Source: Saprospiraceae bacterium (GTDB lineage: Bacteria; Bacteroidota; Bacteroidia; Chitinophagales; Saprospiraceae). Taken from it: 64,000 nt of DNA. The stretch spans positions 372,001 to 436,000 of the forward strand of contig JADJVN010000001.1 of assembly GCA_016710585.1 (NCBI GenBank), in the 5' to 3' direction. Shown here piece after piece: positions 26,576 through 36,322 of this stretch. A program made the position numbers and the translations under genes. The notes beneath the pieces are model-generated. The model saw nothing but the letters and a program-made list of their open reading frames with translations, searched no databases and was not told the DNA's origin. Position 1 is the first letter of the stretch, and each line of letters begins with the position of its first letter.

Positions 26576-27147
26576 AATGAAAGGACTTCTTCTGACCAAT
26601 ATTATTTTTCAGCATTTTGACAACAATACTCGGTTGGACAGAATGATCAAAAAAATTGACTATGGTTCAGACGTACTGAAGCAAGCCGAAGTTCATTTTT
26701 GTATGGCGACACGAGCCAAACCATCAAGACATTAGAAAACTACATTGACACTTTTTCCAAGCATAGGCACGACACTTTTAATCAGTAAAAGGCTTGCTGA
26801 ACTTTATCTTGCGACCGACAATTCACAACTTGCAATTAGTTTGCTAACAAAGGCAATTGAGATTAAACCGACAAAAGGTTACTTTATTTACATGGATAGT
26901 TGCGGACTATACAATGGACTTGACCCAGCTTCAATTAAAGCAGACATATGTGTTCACTCAGCAAAATATTCGCTTCACTTGGTGACAAATTAACCGCATT
27001 AGGATATCTCAATCTTGCGACACAAAATATTTACCAAGCTATGGCGGTTTGTGAAAATGGAATGATAATGTATAAGACAAAACTATCGTTAGACTTTGCA
27101 GACTATTACTTGCTAACAGGCGAACTACAAAAGCGATTGACAGATTG
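26576..27147 (+). pseudogene. TPR-like cassette gene, decayed
   Basis: Between two attC-like sites. Readable pieces in three frames: MKGLLLTNIIFQHFDNNTRL, KRLAELYLATDNSQLAISLL-TKAIEIKP (a tetratricopeptide-like helix pair), and KIFASLGDKLTALGYLNLATQ with FADYYLLTGEL. Together they suggest a TPR protein of about 190 residues with at least three shifts. Function unknown. Confidence 0.5.
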
Positions 27148-27434
27148 ATAGAATTTTTCTCTCTAACGAACCATATGACGATAAAGTAACCGCCGTTAAA
27201 ATCAATTCTGTTGCTTTCACATTCCACAACAGCAAATAACGACAGAGATAAACAATGGCATAAAAACAATGAGAATAGTTAAAGGAAAAAGAAAGCGAAC
27301 CTGAAAATATTTTATTGATGACTTTTTCCGGTTGCACAATAAAGAAATCAGCTTACAAAGACTTGAAATTTTACAAAGACATATACCGAAAGAACACAAA
27401 CATTTAACTTTAACGAATGGATAGAGAAAACGAA

Positions 27435-27567
27435 CGCTAACCAGCACTACCCAAAAGTGGCGGTTCAGTGGTTAAATCAAGCTTTGTGCTTCTATCAAAG
27501 TTCATGCTTGGTTGACAGTGAAGCGCTTCTAAATCGCCACCTTCGGTTAGCTGCAAAACGTTGTGCG
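27435..27567 (+). other. attC-like site S5
   Basis: Left GCTAACC pairs with right GGTTAGC; inner arms AGTGGCG/CGCCACT-type; right end GCAAAACGTTGTGCGTCA. Length 133 bp, within the range of attC sites. Confidence 0.6.
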
Positions 27568-27586
27568 TCATAATAAAACGTTACAT

Positions 27587-28064
27587 ATGATTGGAGAAGT
27601 AAAAAACCTGAAATACAGAAAGCAATAGACAAACTAAATCTAACTTGAAACTGATATTCAACTTTTTAGACAATATTCTAAATGAAACTATTACAATGAA
27701 TGTCTAGCTTATTTTGTAAAATCTGGAGACAGAAGATGGTGGTGGGAAAACTTCAAATTTCAAACCTTTTCAATAACCGAATTTGAGAACCCATTTAATT
27801 ACATTGACAAAATCATTCCATTAACAAGTGAAATGTTTGGTTTGTGGTAAAGACGACAACGAACCTTTTTACCCAATTTATGACGGTAATCCAAATGTTA
27901 TTAAAGATATTATTGGTGAGTGTTTCGGATTTGAATACTATATTATCGACAAAAATAAAGAGTGGCTACTTGTAGAAAACCATCACAATAGATTAATCGC
28001 AATCGGAGAAAAATTAAAACAAACACCTTTAATTGGCAAATTGACTAACAGACAACACCAATAG
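27587..28064 (+). pseudogene. DUF6756-like cassette gene, frameshifted
   Basis: Early frame reads VKSGDRRWWWENFKFQTFSI and FENPFNYIDKIIPL. After a shift near 27830 it continues CGKDDNEPFYPIYDGNPNVI and FGFEYYIIDKNKEWLLVENH. The order and spacing fit one cassette-type protein of about 155 residues, which I recall as DUF6756-like. The cassette ends near GAACGCCCAAC (28167-28177), roughly complementary to the GTTGTGCGTC at its start. Confidence 0.5.
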
Positions 28065-28391
28065 AAGTTTTTAACCATTTTATGCGAATTATAATAACAA
28101 AAATTAATTACATTTATAAATAGAAACTTAAAAAAACTATTAAGATACAAATAAAGATAAATGTACGAACGCCCAACATTTAGCCGTATAGAAGAAAGCC
28201 CAAAGAAAAGATACAATAAAAAAACTAATCTTTTCAATCAGTTAAAGTTAAATATAAAAACTATAAGGGCTTTTTGCTATAAAGCTTCGAGATTGTCTTT
28301 CAGTGCTCTCATCAGGTGCAGCTTGTTTTGAATAAGATTCAAGACTTCATTTTTGATTATTGTTCTTAAATTTCAAATTTTAACCTACAAC

Positions 28392-28434
28392 ACTATTGCA
28401 CAACTAAATCCAAAACCCTATTTTTACAAAAAAA
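28392..28434 (+). repeat. Dispersed repeat, copy upstream of AbiEii
   Basis: ACTATTGCACAACTAAATCC then AAAACCCTATTTTTACA. Copies are at 30992-31034, 43339-43374, 43508-43540 and about 43658-43690. Each lies before an AbiE-type or propeller gene. No gene is seen in 28180-28500 besides this. Confidence 0.6.
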
Positions 28435-28495
28435 AGATCATGCACTTACGAAAAACATATTTACAAAAAATGAAATTAAACTGAGCCAAAACATG

Positions 28496-28503
28496 TACTT
28501 TTG
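28496..28503 (+). promoter_or_regulatory. -7 promoter element of AbiEii
   Basis: TACTTTTG, a full match to TAnnTTTG, 32 bp before the ATG. No clear -33 element. Confidence 0.5.
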
Positions 28504-28535
28504 ACAAGACTAGGTCTAACTTTATAAATATTTGG

Positions 28536-29374
28536 ATGATAAACATAGCAATGCTAAACAAAATCAAGAGGCTAACAATTTCTGCACTTGTAGCTGACGA
28601 TATATTGATGGGAATACTTGTACTAAAGGGTGGAAATGCTTTAGACTTAGTTTATGACATTGCTAATCGTGGAAGTATTGACATTGACTTTTCAATAGAA
28701 AAGATTTTACTGACCAAGAAAAAGAAAAGACTTAATCAAATAAGTCACTTATTAGTGACTGAATTTTCTAAAGAAAATTTATTCCCTTTCGATATTCATT
28801 TTTCAGACAAACCTCATAAAATAAATGACAATGTAAAGTCGTTTTGGGGAGGCTACCGTTTAGAATTTAAAGTCATTGACAAAAACAAATGCGACTCTTT
28901 AAATGGAGATTGGGAATCTATCCGAAGAAATGCTCTTCCAATACACACTGACCATTCTCCCATATTCACGGTGGATATTAGCAAGTACGAATATATCGGT
29001 AACAAAAGAGCTAAAGATCTTGAAGGTGCAGTCGTATATGTTTACTCTCCTGAAATGCTTGCATTGGAAAACTAAGAGCTCTTTGCCAACAAGTTCCACT
29101 ATATAAGGAGATCATTTTAGCATGACACCAAGGTCAAGAGCAAGAGATTTTTCGATATTTATAACTTAACACAATCCTTCAATTGACTATAAGACATCAG
29201 AGAATATTGAACTTTCCAAACATATTTTTGATGCCAAACGTGTTCCTTTGAATTTCATAAGCCTAATTATTGAGCAAAAAGAATTTCACAGACAAAGTTG
29301 GGAAAGCGTCATTAATACTGTTAGCAAAAAGGAAGATTTAAAGGACTATGAATTTTATTTTGATTTGTATTGAA
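28536..29374 (+). pseudogene. AbiEii/AbiGii-type nucleotidyltransferase toxin, frameshifted
   Basis: The toxin half of a type IV toxin-antitoxin system. The intact part (to 29075) has LVLKGGNALDLVYDIANRGS and IDIDFSIE, the G-G...SxDIDF nucleotidyltransferase core, and later EYIGNKRAKDLEG and VYVYSPEMLALE. An early stop at 29075 cuts it; the continuation (LRALCQQVPLYKEI, DFFDIYNLTQSF, DAKRVPLNFISLIIEQKEFH) is readable in other frames to about 29374. Such enzymes add nucleotides to tRNAs and arrest growth in phage-infected cells. It is convergent with its AbiEi-type partner, which is unusual. Confidence 0.75.
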
Positions 29375-29387
29375 CCAACTTGGACAT

Positions 29388-30280
29388 TTAGCTCAAACTC
29401 CTTTTGGGGTAAAACAGTTTCCACTTTTCAGAATACTCCTTGTTTCTAATATCATAGGTCAAATAAAAATTGAATTTCATTTCCTTTCTAAATAATTCCA
29501 ATACACTTTCATTATAACCAGACTTTTCTAGATAGAACCCGATGACTTGGTGATATGGATATATGTAATTTAACTTATCAAGGTAATCAACCAGTTTTTT
29601 ACATTCAATTTACCTTTTGCGTTATTATATGCTTCAATGACCTCAATTCACACCACCAGCATATACTGGTCTAACTGCTACATCAATTAATGTTCTTTCT
29701 AAGTCAGTAAAATCAAAACATTGATTATTATTTTGTCGTTTTATAACTCCTAACTTATTTGTAAATTTCCTATTGGTCAAAATAATCTTTTGTCTTTAAA
29801 TAAAAATGACAATGAACTTTTTCTTTGACTTCCTTTAAATGCATCATCTATTGTTTCTTGTGTCAAATCAGTTTCATTATTGTTGCAATCATTGACCCTT
29901 TATGCTCAAAATTCAGATAAACTGTTTTAGAATTTGTAGTGTTAAATGATTGAAGAATAAAGAAGAATAGTAGGGAGTAATATGCTTCGCTTTTTAATCC
30001 CGATATGATTGTGTACTCATCTTGCTTTTCTCCAGGAATAAATTAATTTTTCATCATTGGAATCATTTGTAAAATTATTTACAAGCAACATTTCTCTTTT
30101 GACGAGATAATTCTAACACCCGACTTGAGATCTATTTGATGGCAGACCCCAGTCATATTTATTCTAATAAAATATATCGCTAAATTTATTTTTGGCAAAA
30201 GATTTTACAGCTGAGTTATTGAAATAATTTTCAATTGTAGATAAACATGAATCTAATTGATCTTTTTCACCTTATTATTT
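29388..30280 (-). pseudogene. AbiEi-type antitoxin, decayed
   Basis: On the minus strand, pieces in several frames follow the AbiEi pattern. They include LDSCLSTIENYFNN, YDWGLPS, EMLLVNNFTNDSND, IISGLKSEAYYSLL, ETDLTQETIDDAFKGSQRKS, DFTDLERTLIDVAVRPVYAG, VDYLDKLNYIYPYHQVIGFY and NFYLTYDIRNKEYSEKWKLF. Several shifts and stops are present. AbiEi proteins are transcriptional repressors and antitoxins of AbiEii. The promoter and two palindromes that it would bind are preserved upstream. Confidence 0.7.
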
Positions 30281-30282
30281 AT

Positions 30283-30313
30283 CTAATGCAAAGCATATAA
30301 TGCTTTGCATTAG
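30283..30313 (-). promoter_or_regulatory. Palindromic operator 1 of AbiEi
   Basis: CTAATGCAAAGCAT-ATA-ATGCTTTGCATTAG, 14-bp perfect arms, directly behind the promoter -7 element. AbiEi repressors are known to bind inverted repeats at their own promoter. Confidence 0.7.
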
Positions 30314-30345
30314 CAAAGTTATGACATTTAATTTACAAAACCAAA
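30314..30345 (-). promoter_or_regulatory. Promoter of AbiEi
   Basis: On the minus strand TTTG (30345-30342), 20 bp, then TAACTTTG (30321-30314). This is a full match to the Bacteroidota consensus TTTG-N19-21-TAnnTTTG. Confidence 0.75.
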
Positions 30346-30428
30346 TGTTTTTGAAAAAGCTCCATTATAATATACTAGTTATTGATTATCAGGGATTTAA
30401 ATTCTTTTAGAAAAATAGTTTTATTGCT

Positions 30429-30457
30429 TATCCTAAAAGCATATATGCTTTAGGATA
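30429..30457 (-). promoter_or_regulatory. Palindromic operator 2 of AbiEi
   Basis: TATCCTAAAAGCAT and ATGCTTTAGGATA, arms of 13 bp with one bulged A. It shares the core AAAGCAT/ATGCTTT with operator 1 and lies upstream of the promoter. Confidence 0.6.
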
Positions 30458-30693
30458 CAAAATTACGCATTTTTAAACATAAAAGCAAGTACAAAAATTC
30501 TAACGAACACTTACACTTTTGGTGCTGTCATAAAACAGCACACCTTCGACCGACCTACATGGCACCCAATAACACATTGACCTAACGAATTTTCTATATT
30601 GAAAGGAGACAAGAAGCGAACTAAAATCAACGCTTTTAAAAGGACAAATTGTCCTAACTAACTTTTCAACTTGACAATTAATTACTTAGTATT

Positions 30694-30930
30694 CATGCGT
30701 GGGCAAAGCGAATAAACAGCACGAATGTGATGAGGTTCATGAAGCCCTGGGAAAATGCGTGACAAGCTTTCTATGAGCTGAACTGTAATAGAATTGTCGA
30801 TTCTTCTATTAATGATGATTCCTATAGAGTTGTCGTTCTAATTTTTGATATTTAGGTGAGTTATTTAATTGATGTTTTTTTACTTTTTGAATGATTGCTT
30901 CAGTTTTTTAAAAAATATACGATAATCTAA
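30694..30930 (+). other. Group II intron-like fragment, element B
   Basis: Shares CTATAGAGTTGTCGTTCTAA with A and C, and TTATTTAATTGATG plus TTTTTTACTTTTTGA with A. The left part is rearranged (GCGTGGGCAAAGCGA). No gene is seen in 30460-31130; it also contains one copy of the dispersed repeat at 30992-31034. Confidence 0.4.
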
Positions 30931-31130
30931 GTAATAAATAAATTAATCTATTTGTCAATTATTGAAAAGGCAATAGCAATTCTTTTGTATTACTATTGCC
31001 CAACTAAATCTAAAACCCTATTTTTACAAAAAAAAGAAAACTACACTCAACCTGCAGGAATATGACTCTGAACGACTTTACACTTATCTCATCTCTATCG
31101 AGACTCTATAAACATTGAATAATCAGAAAA

Positions 31131-32166
31131 TGAAGAATAACTTAATATTATTTTTACAATCCTTACATTATTTATTTCGTGTAAGGACAAAAGACTATTG
31201 GGAAATCTGTAAATGAACTTGGCAGCCTTTATGGTATATTTTTCAAGATACAAAAAACAACTATTGGTTTGGCAGTAATGGCGAAGGGGTGTATTGTTAT
31301 GACGGCAAAACGATAGTCAAGTTCACGACAAAAGATGGACTAGCAAATGACACTATAAGACAAATTCAAGAAGACAAATTTGGAAATATATTTATTTCAA
31401 CTTTCAGTGGTATTAACAAGTATGATGGAAAGACCTTTACTACTTTGCAACCAATAAAAAGCAAAGAATGGAAATTAGAAACCAATGATTTATGGTTTTA
31501 TATATTGGGAAAAAAGAATGAAGGTGTATATCGCTATGATGGACAAAAGTTGTATGATTTGGAGTTTCCTAAACACTATCTTCACGATAAAATTTATCCA
31601 CGTGTGGTCAATTCATTTTTTAGCCCTTATGAAGTGTATTCCATTTATAAAGACAGAAAAGGCGCAATATGGTTTGGCACTTCTGTTTTTGGAGCTTGTC
31701 GTTTTGATGGAGAAACGGTAAAATGGATGTACGAAGACGATTTGACCTATGTACCAAATGGCGGAACTTTTGGTATTCGTTCTATTTTGAGGACAAAGAA
31801 GGCAGTTTTTGGTTTTGCAACACATGGCACAGATATATTTTCGACTTGGCGAAAACTAAAACTAGCGATCGACTTCAGTATCAGAAAACTAGTGGAATTG
31901 GAAACAAGGAAATATTTGGTGGGGATGAATATATTTATTTTTCCTACATTTTAGAAGATAATGACGGAAACATTTGGATGACCACTTGGGACCAAGGCGT
32001 ATATAAATATGAAGGCAAAAACATTATAAATTATTCAGTTAGAGAAGATAATAAAGTAGTTAATTTAGTTTCAATGTACAAGGACAAAAAAGGTAGTTTA
32101 TGGCTGGGGACACTAGAGAATGGTGCATTTAAATTTAATGGGGATACATTTGAAAAATTTAATTAA
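31131..32166 (+). pseudogene. Two-component regulator propeller protein, frameshifted
   Basis: Repeated blades of the Reg_prop type: VYCYDGKTIVKFTTKDGLAN, IQEDKFGNIFISTFSGINKY, IYKDRKGAIWFGTSVFGACR, ILEDNDGNIWMTTWDQGVYK and MYKDKKGSLWLGTLENGAFK. Reading frames change near 31270 and near 31800, where the second frame continues EDKEGSFWFC. The N-terminus (MKNNLILF) looks like a lipoprotein signal with a shift. Such propellers are sensor domains, but no histidine kinase follows, so it may have been a free-standing lipoprotein. Confidence 0.7.
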
Positions 32167-32264
32167 TGTTGATATGAAGAATAGCAAGCTCATACACTAT
32201 TGATCAAAAGCGCAGTACGGAGGGGAATTTTTCCAGCAAAAAATTTTTACGAACCTTAAACCGA

Positions 32265-32880
32265 CAAGCCTTTAAAAAAAAACAAAACCGAAGAACAAAA
32301 CAAAATTAAAGAACACCTTGTGGAAAACAGAATCCCCCCAGCTGCCCGCCCGAAAAAAAACAAACACAAAAAAAAAAAAACCCCCCCCCCCCCCCCGAAA
32401 AAAACCAACAACCCCGCGAAAAAACTCCCTTAAAAAAAACAAAACAAAAAAAACCGCCCCCCCCCCCCCCCCCCCCCCCAGAGGGCGTTTTCCCTGCCCC
32501 CCGCCTTTAAAAAAGGCCGGTGGGGGGGCCCTGTCGAAGATTCGGATAGAACGGGCCCCCCCCGGAGCCGCCGCGGCCCGGCCCCGCCCCCCCCCCCGGG
32601 GCCGTTGCCGGGAGCCCCGGCCCCCGCCGCCCCCGGGGGGCCCGCCCGCCCCCCCCCCCCCCGGGCCGCCGCCCCCCCCCCGCCGCCCCCGCCGCGCCCC
32701 CGCCCCCCCGCCGGGCGCCCCCCGCCGCCCGAGAAACGCCCCGGGCCCCGCCCCCAAAAGGGCCACCCCCCCGGCCCCCCAAGCCCCCCCCCCCCCCCCC
32801 CGCGGCCCCCCCCGCCCCCCCCGCCCCCCCGGAAGAAGAAACCACCACGAACCAAAAAAAAAAAAGCCCTCCCAGAAAAA
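32265..32880. other. Homopolymer-rich stretch, probable sequence artefact
   Basis: About 600 bp of C/G runs and A runs with GC content far above the rest of the window. Inside it AGATTCGGATAGAACG (32538-32553) resembles the Illumina adapter start AGATCGGAAGAGCG with small errors. I read it as low-quality read ends or adapter read-through joined by the assembler. Long open frames here are spurious. The flanks (32167-32264, 32881-33238) are normal AT-rich DNA without genes. Confidence 0.75.
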
Positions 32881-33238
32881 CAAAAATTCTTTTATAGTCC
32901 TATTATGCCCATAAAATTTGCTTACTTCAGCCAATGTCTTATGCTTTAATTATTTAATAAATCGCATTATTTAGAACGACTGTTAAGGCTCATAGCTGAA
33001 GACAATTTGATTAATTATTTTTGTTTGCAGATAAAGCAGTTTTTTAATGACATCAGAGCTAATATTGAAATAGCCTTAATCGTATTTTGGAAATAAAATG
33101 ACCATAAGCTCAACATTTCAGCCTAAAACTGAAATATTTAATTCATAATGGCAATTATTTTAAAACTACAAAGCAGCGTTTTGCTATCTTTTTTCGTCTA
33201 ATAAGTGGATAGCTAATATGATGTTATAATCCACGCCA

Positions 33239-34282
33239 ATGATAATAAAACGAAATCTATTTATTCTGATCTATTTTTTTGTATATATCAGCAATGGCTT
33301 ATTGGCTCAGGATTTACATTACACCAACTATAATTTAGCCAAACACTATTTTAATCCAGCCGAAGCAGCAAGTTTTCAGGGAACGATTCGTGTAGGAGGC
33401 GTTTATCGTGAGCAATTCTCAAGTTTTATTCATAAGCCATATAGTAGTAGTTTAATATTTATGGACAGTCCCATATCTTATGGACTGAATAAAAATCATT
33501 GGATAGGTTGTGGCATGATCTATTATTTAGATCAGGCTGGTGATCTCGCTTTGCAAAACAATGGATTCATTGGGGCTTTGAGTTATCATATTGGATTTGA
33601 TTCAAAGTTTAAGGATGTGTTAGGATTCGGATTCCAGTTGGGATCAATAGGACGAACCATCAATCCGAACAATGCGCAGTTTGAAGAGCAATTTGTCAGT
33701 GGCGCGAAGAGAGATTTGGCTTTGATCACTGACTATAAAGGGCGATACACTGACTATAGTATTGGTACAAAGTATAGACACAAACTAAGTTTGTATTCAA
33801 ACTTTAATGTAGGCCTAGCAGTATTCCATATCACTGAACCCGCTATCAAATTCAATGGTGGTAAAATAGACAATGTAGTTCATCGGAGAATTAATATCAA
33901 TGCATCCTATGGTATCGATCTGTCCAAAGCAGTGAGTGTAATTCCTGCCATTTATTTTTCCAAATATACTAATGTCACCAACACCATGCTGCAGTTTATG
34001 ATGGAATATAGAACATTCAAGAAAATGGAATCGAAAAGACAAATTGCAAAAGAAAAATTTAATGTGCAAATGGGACTTGGATATCGCATTCAAGATGCTT
34101 TACAATTCATGTTTATGGGAAACTATAAGAATTGGCAATTTGGATTTTCATATGACATGACCGTTTCTACCGCAGCGATATACAATAATTATTATGGTGG
34201 ATTTGAAATAGGAATCAACAGAATCTTTAACATTCAAAAAAAGATAAAACTGCCGCCAAAGTTTTATTGCCCAAGATTTTAA
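33239..34282 (+). CDS. PorP/SprF-family type IX secretion outer membrane protein
   Basis: A 347-residue protein with signal peptide (ends at GLLAQ) and the family pattern DLHYTNYNLAKHYFNPAEAA, GTIRVGGVYREQFSSF, and many alternating beta-strands to the C-terminus. PorP/SprF proteins are outer membrane partners that hold or anchor a specific type IX-secreted protein. It is followed after 2 bp by a metalloprotease gene and then a giant PKD protein with a type B sorting domain, which is the usual cluster of anchor plus cargo. Confidence 0.92.
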   Translation: MIIKRNLFILIYFFVYISNGLLAQDLHYTNYNLAKHYFNPAEAASFQGTIRVGGVYREQFSSFIHKPYSSSLIFMDSPISYGLNKNHWIGCGMIYYLDQAGDLALQNNGFIGALSYHIGFDSKFKDVLGFGFQLGSIGRTINPNNAQFEEQFVSGAKRDLALITDYKGRYTDYSIGTKYRHKLSLYSNFNVGLAVFHITEPAIKFNGGKIDNVVHRRININASYGIDLSKAVSVIPAIYFSKYTNVTNTMLQFMMEYRTFKKMESKRQIAKEKFNVQMGLGYRIQDALQFMFMGNYKNWQFGFSYDMTVSTAAIYNNYYGGFEIGINRIFNIQKKIKLPPKFYCPRF

Positions 34283-34284
34283 TT

Positions 34285-35022
34285 ATGAAAAAAATTATCC
34301 TATTAAGCTTGTTTTTTTGCTCAAAATTAGTGGCGCAGGACTTACACATTCAAGCCAAAGAATTGCCATGTGTCAATAAGAATTTTAATCTTATGATTCA
34401 TATCGTTTTGGATTCTTTTCGAAAACAAGGTATTGATGTAGCGACTATTCAACAGTCAATAGAAGAAATGAATAAGTACTTTTCTCCTATTTGTGTTTCT
34501 TTTTCTATTTGCGATGTGAGTATCATTCAAAATTATTCTTTCGATAGTTTGCCCACACCAAAAAGAAGAGTGGAACTATTGGACAAGCATCAAAAACTTA
34601 ATGTGTTCAATGTCTTCTATGTCGATTATATTTTGCAACCAGAAATATGTGGTTTGTCAGGAGGAAGTGTGCTTATAAGGAAGGATTGCCCTGGAGCCAT
34701 TACACATGAGTTTGGACATAATTTTGGTTTAGCTCACACCTTTGCAGGTGGAGGTGTTGAACTGGTGGATGGATCGAATTGTGATACAGAAGGTGATGCG
34801 ATATGCGACACACCAGCGGATCCATACGTACCATTTGAAAAGACAAGTGACTATATAAAAGAGTGTGAATTTATTTCTCTAAAAAAAGATGCTAAGGGAC
34901 AATACTATCAACCCGATGTAGGCAATATTATGAGTTACTATCATTGTGATTGTGGATTCACAAGAGAACAATACCTAAATATGTCCAGGACTATTTTATC
35001 ATCTTATTTAAATCTTTGGTAG
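34285..35022 (+). CDS. Secreted zinc metalloprotease, M43/pappalysin-like
   Basis: A 245-residue protein from the ATG at 34285 (signal peptide MKKIILLSLFFCSKLVAQ), 2 bp after the PorP/SprF stop. The active site is ITHEFGHNFGLAHTF (HExxHxxGxxH) and a Met-turn sequence NIMSYYH follows, so it is a metzincin. The segment CDTEGDAICDTPADPY before the Met-turn is typical for M43 peptidases of Bacteroidota. It lacks a C-terminal sorting domain. Its stop is joined to the next ATG (TAGATG), so the three genes form one operon. Confidence 0.88.
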   Translation: MKKIILLSLFFCSKLVAQDLHIQAKELPCVNKNFNLMIHIVLDSFRKQGIDVATIQQSIEEMNKYFSPICVSFSICDVSIIQNYSFDSLPTPKRRVELLDKHQKLNVFNVFYVDYILQPEICGLSGGSVLIRKDCPGAITHEFGHNFGLAHTFAGGGVELVDGSNCDTEGDAICDTPADPYVPFEKTSDYIKECEFISLKKDAKGQYYQPDVGNIMSYYHCDCGFTREQYLNMSRTILSSYLNLW

Positions 35023-36306
35023 ATGAGAACGAGAATTATAAATCTAGTCTTGTTTTTTATTTTGATCTACTCCAGTTATTCCATTGGGCAGACTGTAGAT
35101 GTGTCAAAAGGATGTGTTCCATTGAAAGTAAACTTTACTGCACCACAGCTCAATACTTATTATTGGGACTTTAAGGATGGAGCGAGTTCTACAGATGTAA
35201 ACCCAAGTCATATATTTACAAAGCCAGGGATCTTTAAAGTGGATCTTTATGAAGGAAAAAATGGCCCTCTCAAAGGAACAGTTGACGTTTATGTATACGC
35301 TGATCCAATTATAACATTTATCGGAAATCCAGTATCGGGATGTAGTCCTCTCAAAGTAGAATTTAAGTCTAATATTGTCGTGGACACTGCTGTAAAAATT
35401 TCTGAAATATTATGGTCTTTTGGAGATGGAGCAAATTCAGATCAAACCAATCCTACACATACTTATGCCAATGCAGGACAATTCAATGTATCCTTAAAAA
35501 TTGTAACCAATTTTGGTGAATGTGATAAAACATTCTTGGTTCAAGACTATATCAATGTCCAAGGAATAGTTGCAAATTTTAGTTTGACAAAACCCAATGG
35601 ATGTGATCTTCCAACAGTGGTCAATATCATTAACACTACCAAGAATGACCCAGATCTAAGCTACAGCTGGGATTTTGGTAATGGAAAAACATTTAATGGT
35701 TATGATCCCAAGACAGCCACATACAATTCGAAGGGAACTTACACTGTAAGCTTGAAAGTAAAAGATAAGTCGGGATGTGAATCGATATCTACTCAAAAAA
35801 TAAGCATTGGACCACCGCAAATTGTTTTGAAAGGAAAAGATTCTTTTTGTTTGAAAGAAGGAATCATGTTTAAGAATGAAACTGTAGCCGATACATTCGC
35901 ATGGGAGTTTTTAAATGATGCTTCTCTTAGCATTTCAAAATTGAAGGAACCATTTGTAACCTATGCATCTGGAGGAGTTAAAACTATAAAGCTCAGGGTA
36001 ATCAATGGAACGTGTAAAGCAGACACTGTATTTAATATTTACATAGAGGAACTTGATCCAACATTTACTATTGACGCAGTGGATTGTTCCAAAGACGTTC
36101 AAATAAAATTGGAAGCAAAACAAAAAGGAAAATATACTTACACATGGAATGATTCAATAGTGGGTACTGATATTTATAATTATTTATATCAATCACCTAT
36201 AAGGGATTCATTTTTTCGTCATAGGAGCGATACGATATACCAAAGTCTAGAGATCAAATCGCCATTGGGATGTAAATCTTTTTTATATAAAATATTTTAT
36301 TCATGA
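35023..36306 (+). CDS. PKD-repeat secreted protein, N-terminal part (split by frameshift)
   Basis: Signal peptide MRTRIINLVLFFILIYSSYS, then repeated PKD-type domains: YYWDFKDGASSTDVNPSHIF, ILWSFGDGANSDQTNPTHTY, YSWDFGNGKTFNGYDPKTAT. The frame ends at 36306 after a T-run. The next frame runs on without a gap (IHERPNAVLIPNMKEGC), so one extra or missing base near 36279-36298 separates this from 36323-38839. The whole protein would be about 1,270 residues. PKD proteins of this kind are adhesins or cell-surface scaffolds. Confidence 0.85.
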   Translation: MRTRIINLVLFFILIYSSYSIGQTVDVSKGCVPLKVNFTAPQLNTYYWDFKDGASSTDVNPSHIFTKPGIFKVDLYEGKNGPLKGTVDVYVYADPIITFIGNPVSGCSPLKVEFKSNIVVDTAVKISEILWSFGDGANSDQTNPTHTYANAGQFNVSLKIVTNFGECDKTFLVQDYINVQGIVANFSLTKPNGCDLPTVVNIINTTKNDPDLSYSWDFGNGKTFNGYDPKTATYNSKGTYTVSLKVKDKSGCESISTQKISIGPPQIVLKGKDSFCLKEGIMFKNETVADTFAWEFLNDASLSISKLKEPFVTYASGGVKTIKLRVINGTCKADTVFNIYIEELDPTFTIDAVDCSKDVQIKLEAKQKGKYTYTWNDSIVGTDIYNYLYQSPIRDSFFRHRSDTIYQSLEIKSPLGCKSFLYKIFYS

Positions 36307-36322
36307 AAGACCGAATGCCGTA

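Noticed and set aside
30820..30920. Elements A-C as attC sites
   Set aside because: Their ends are only partly complementary and element C carries a domain V-like stem, which fits a group II intron remnant better.
32272..32949. Long open frames in the C/G-rich stretch (Pro/Arg/Gly-rich proteins on both strands)
   Set aside because: They exist only because homopolymers contain no stop codons; composition is foreign to the window and an adapter-like sequence lies inside.
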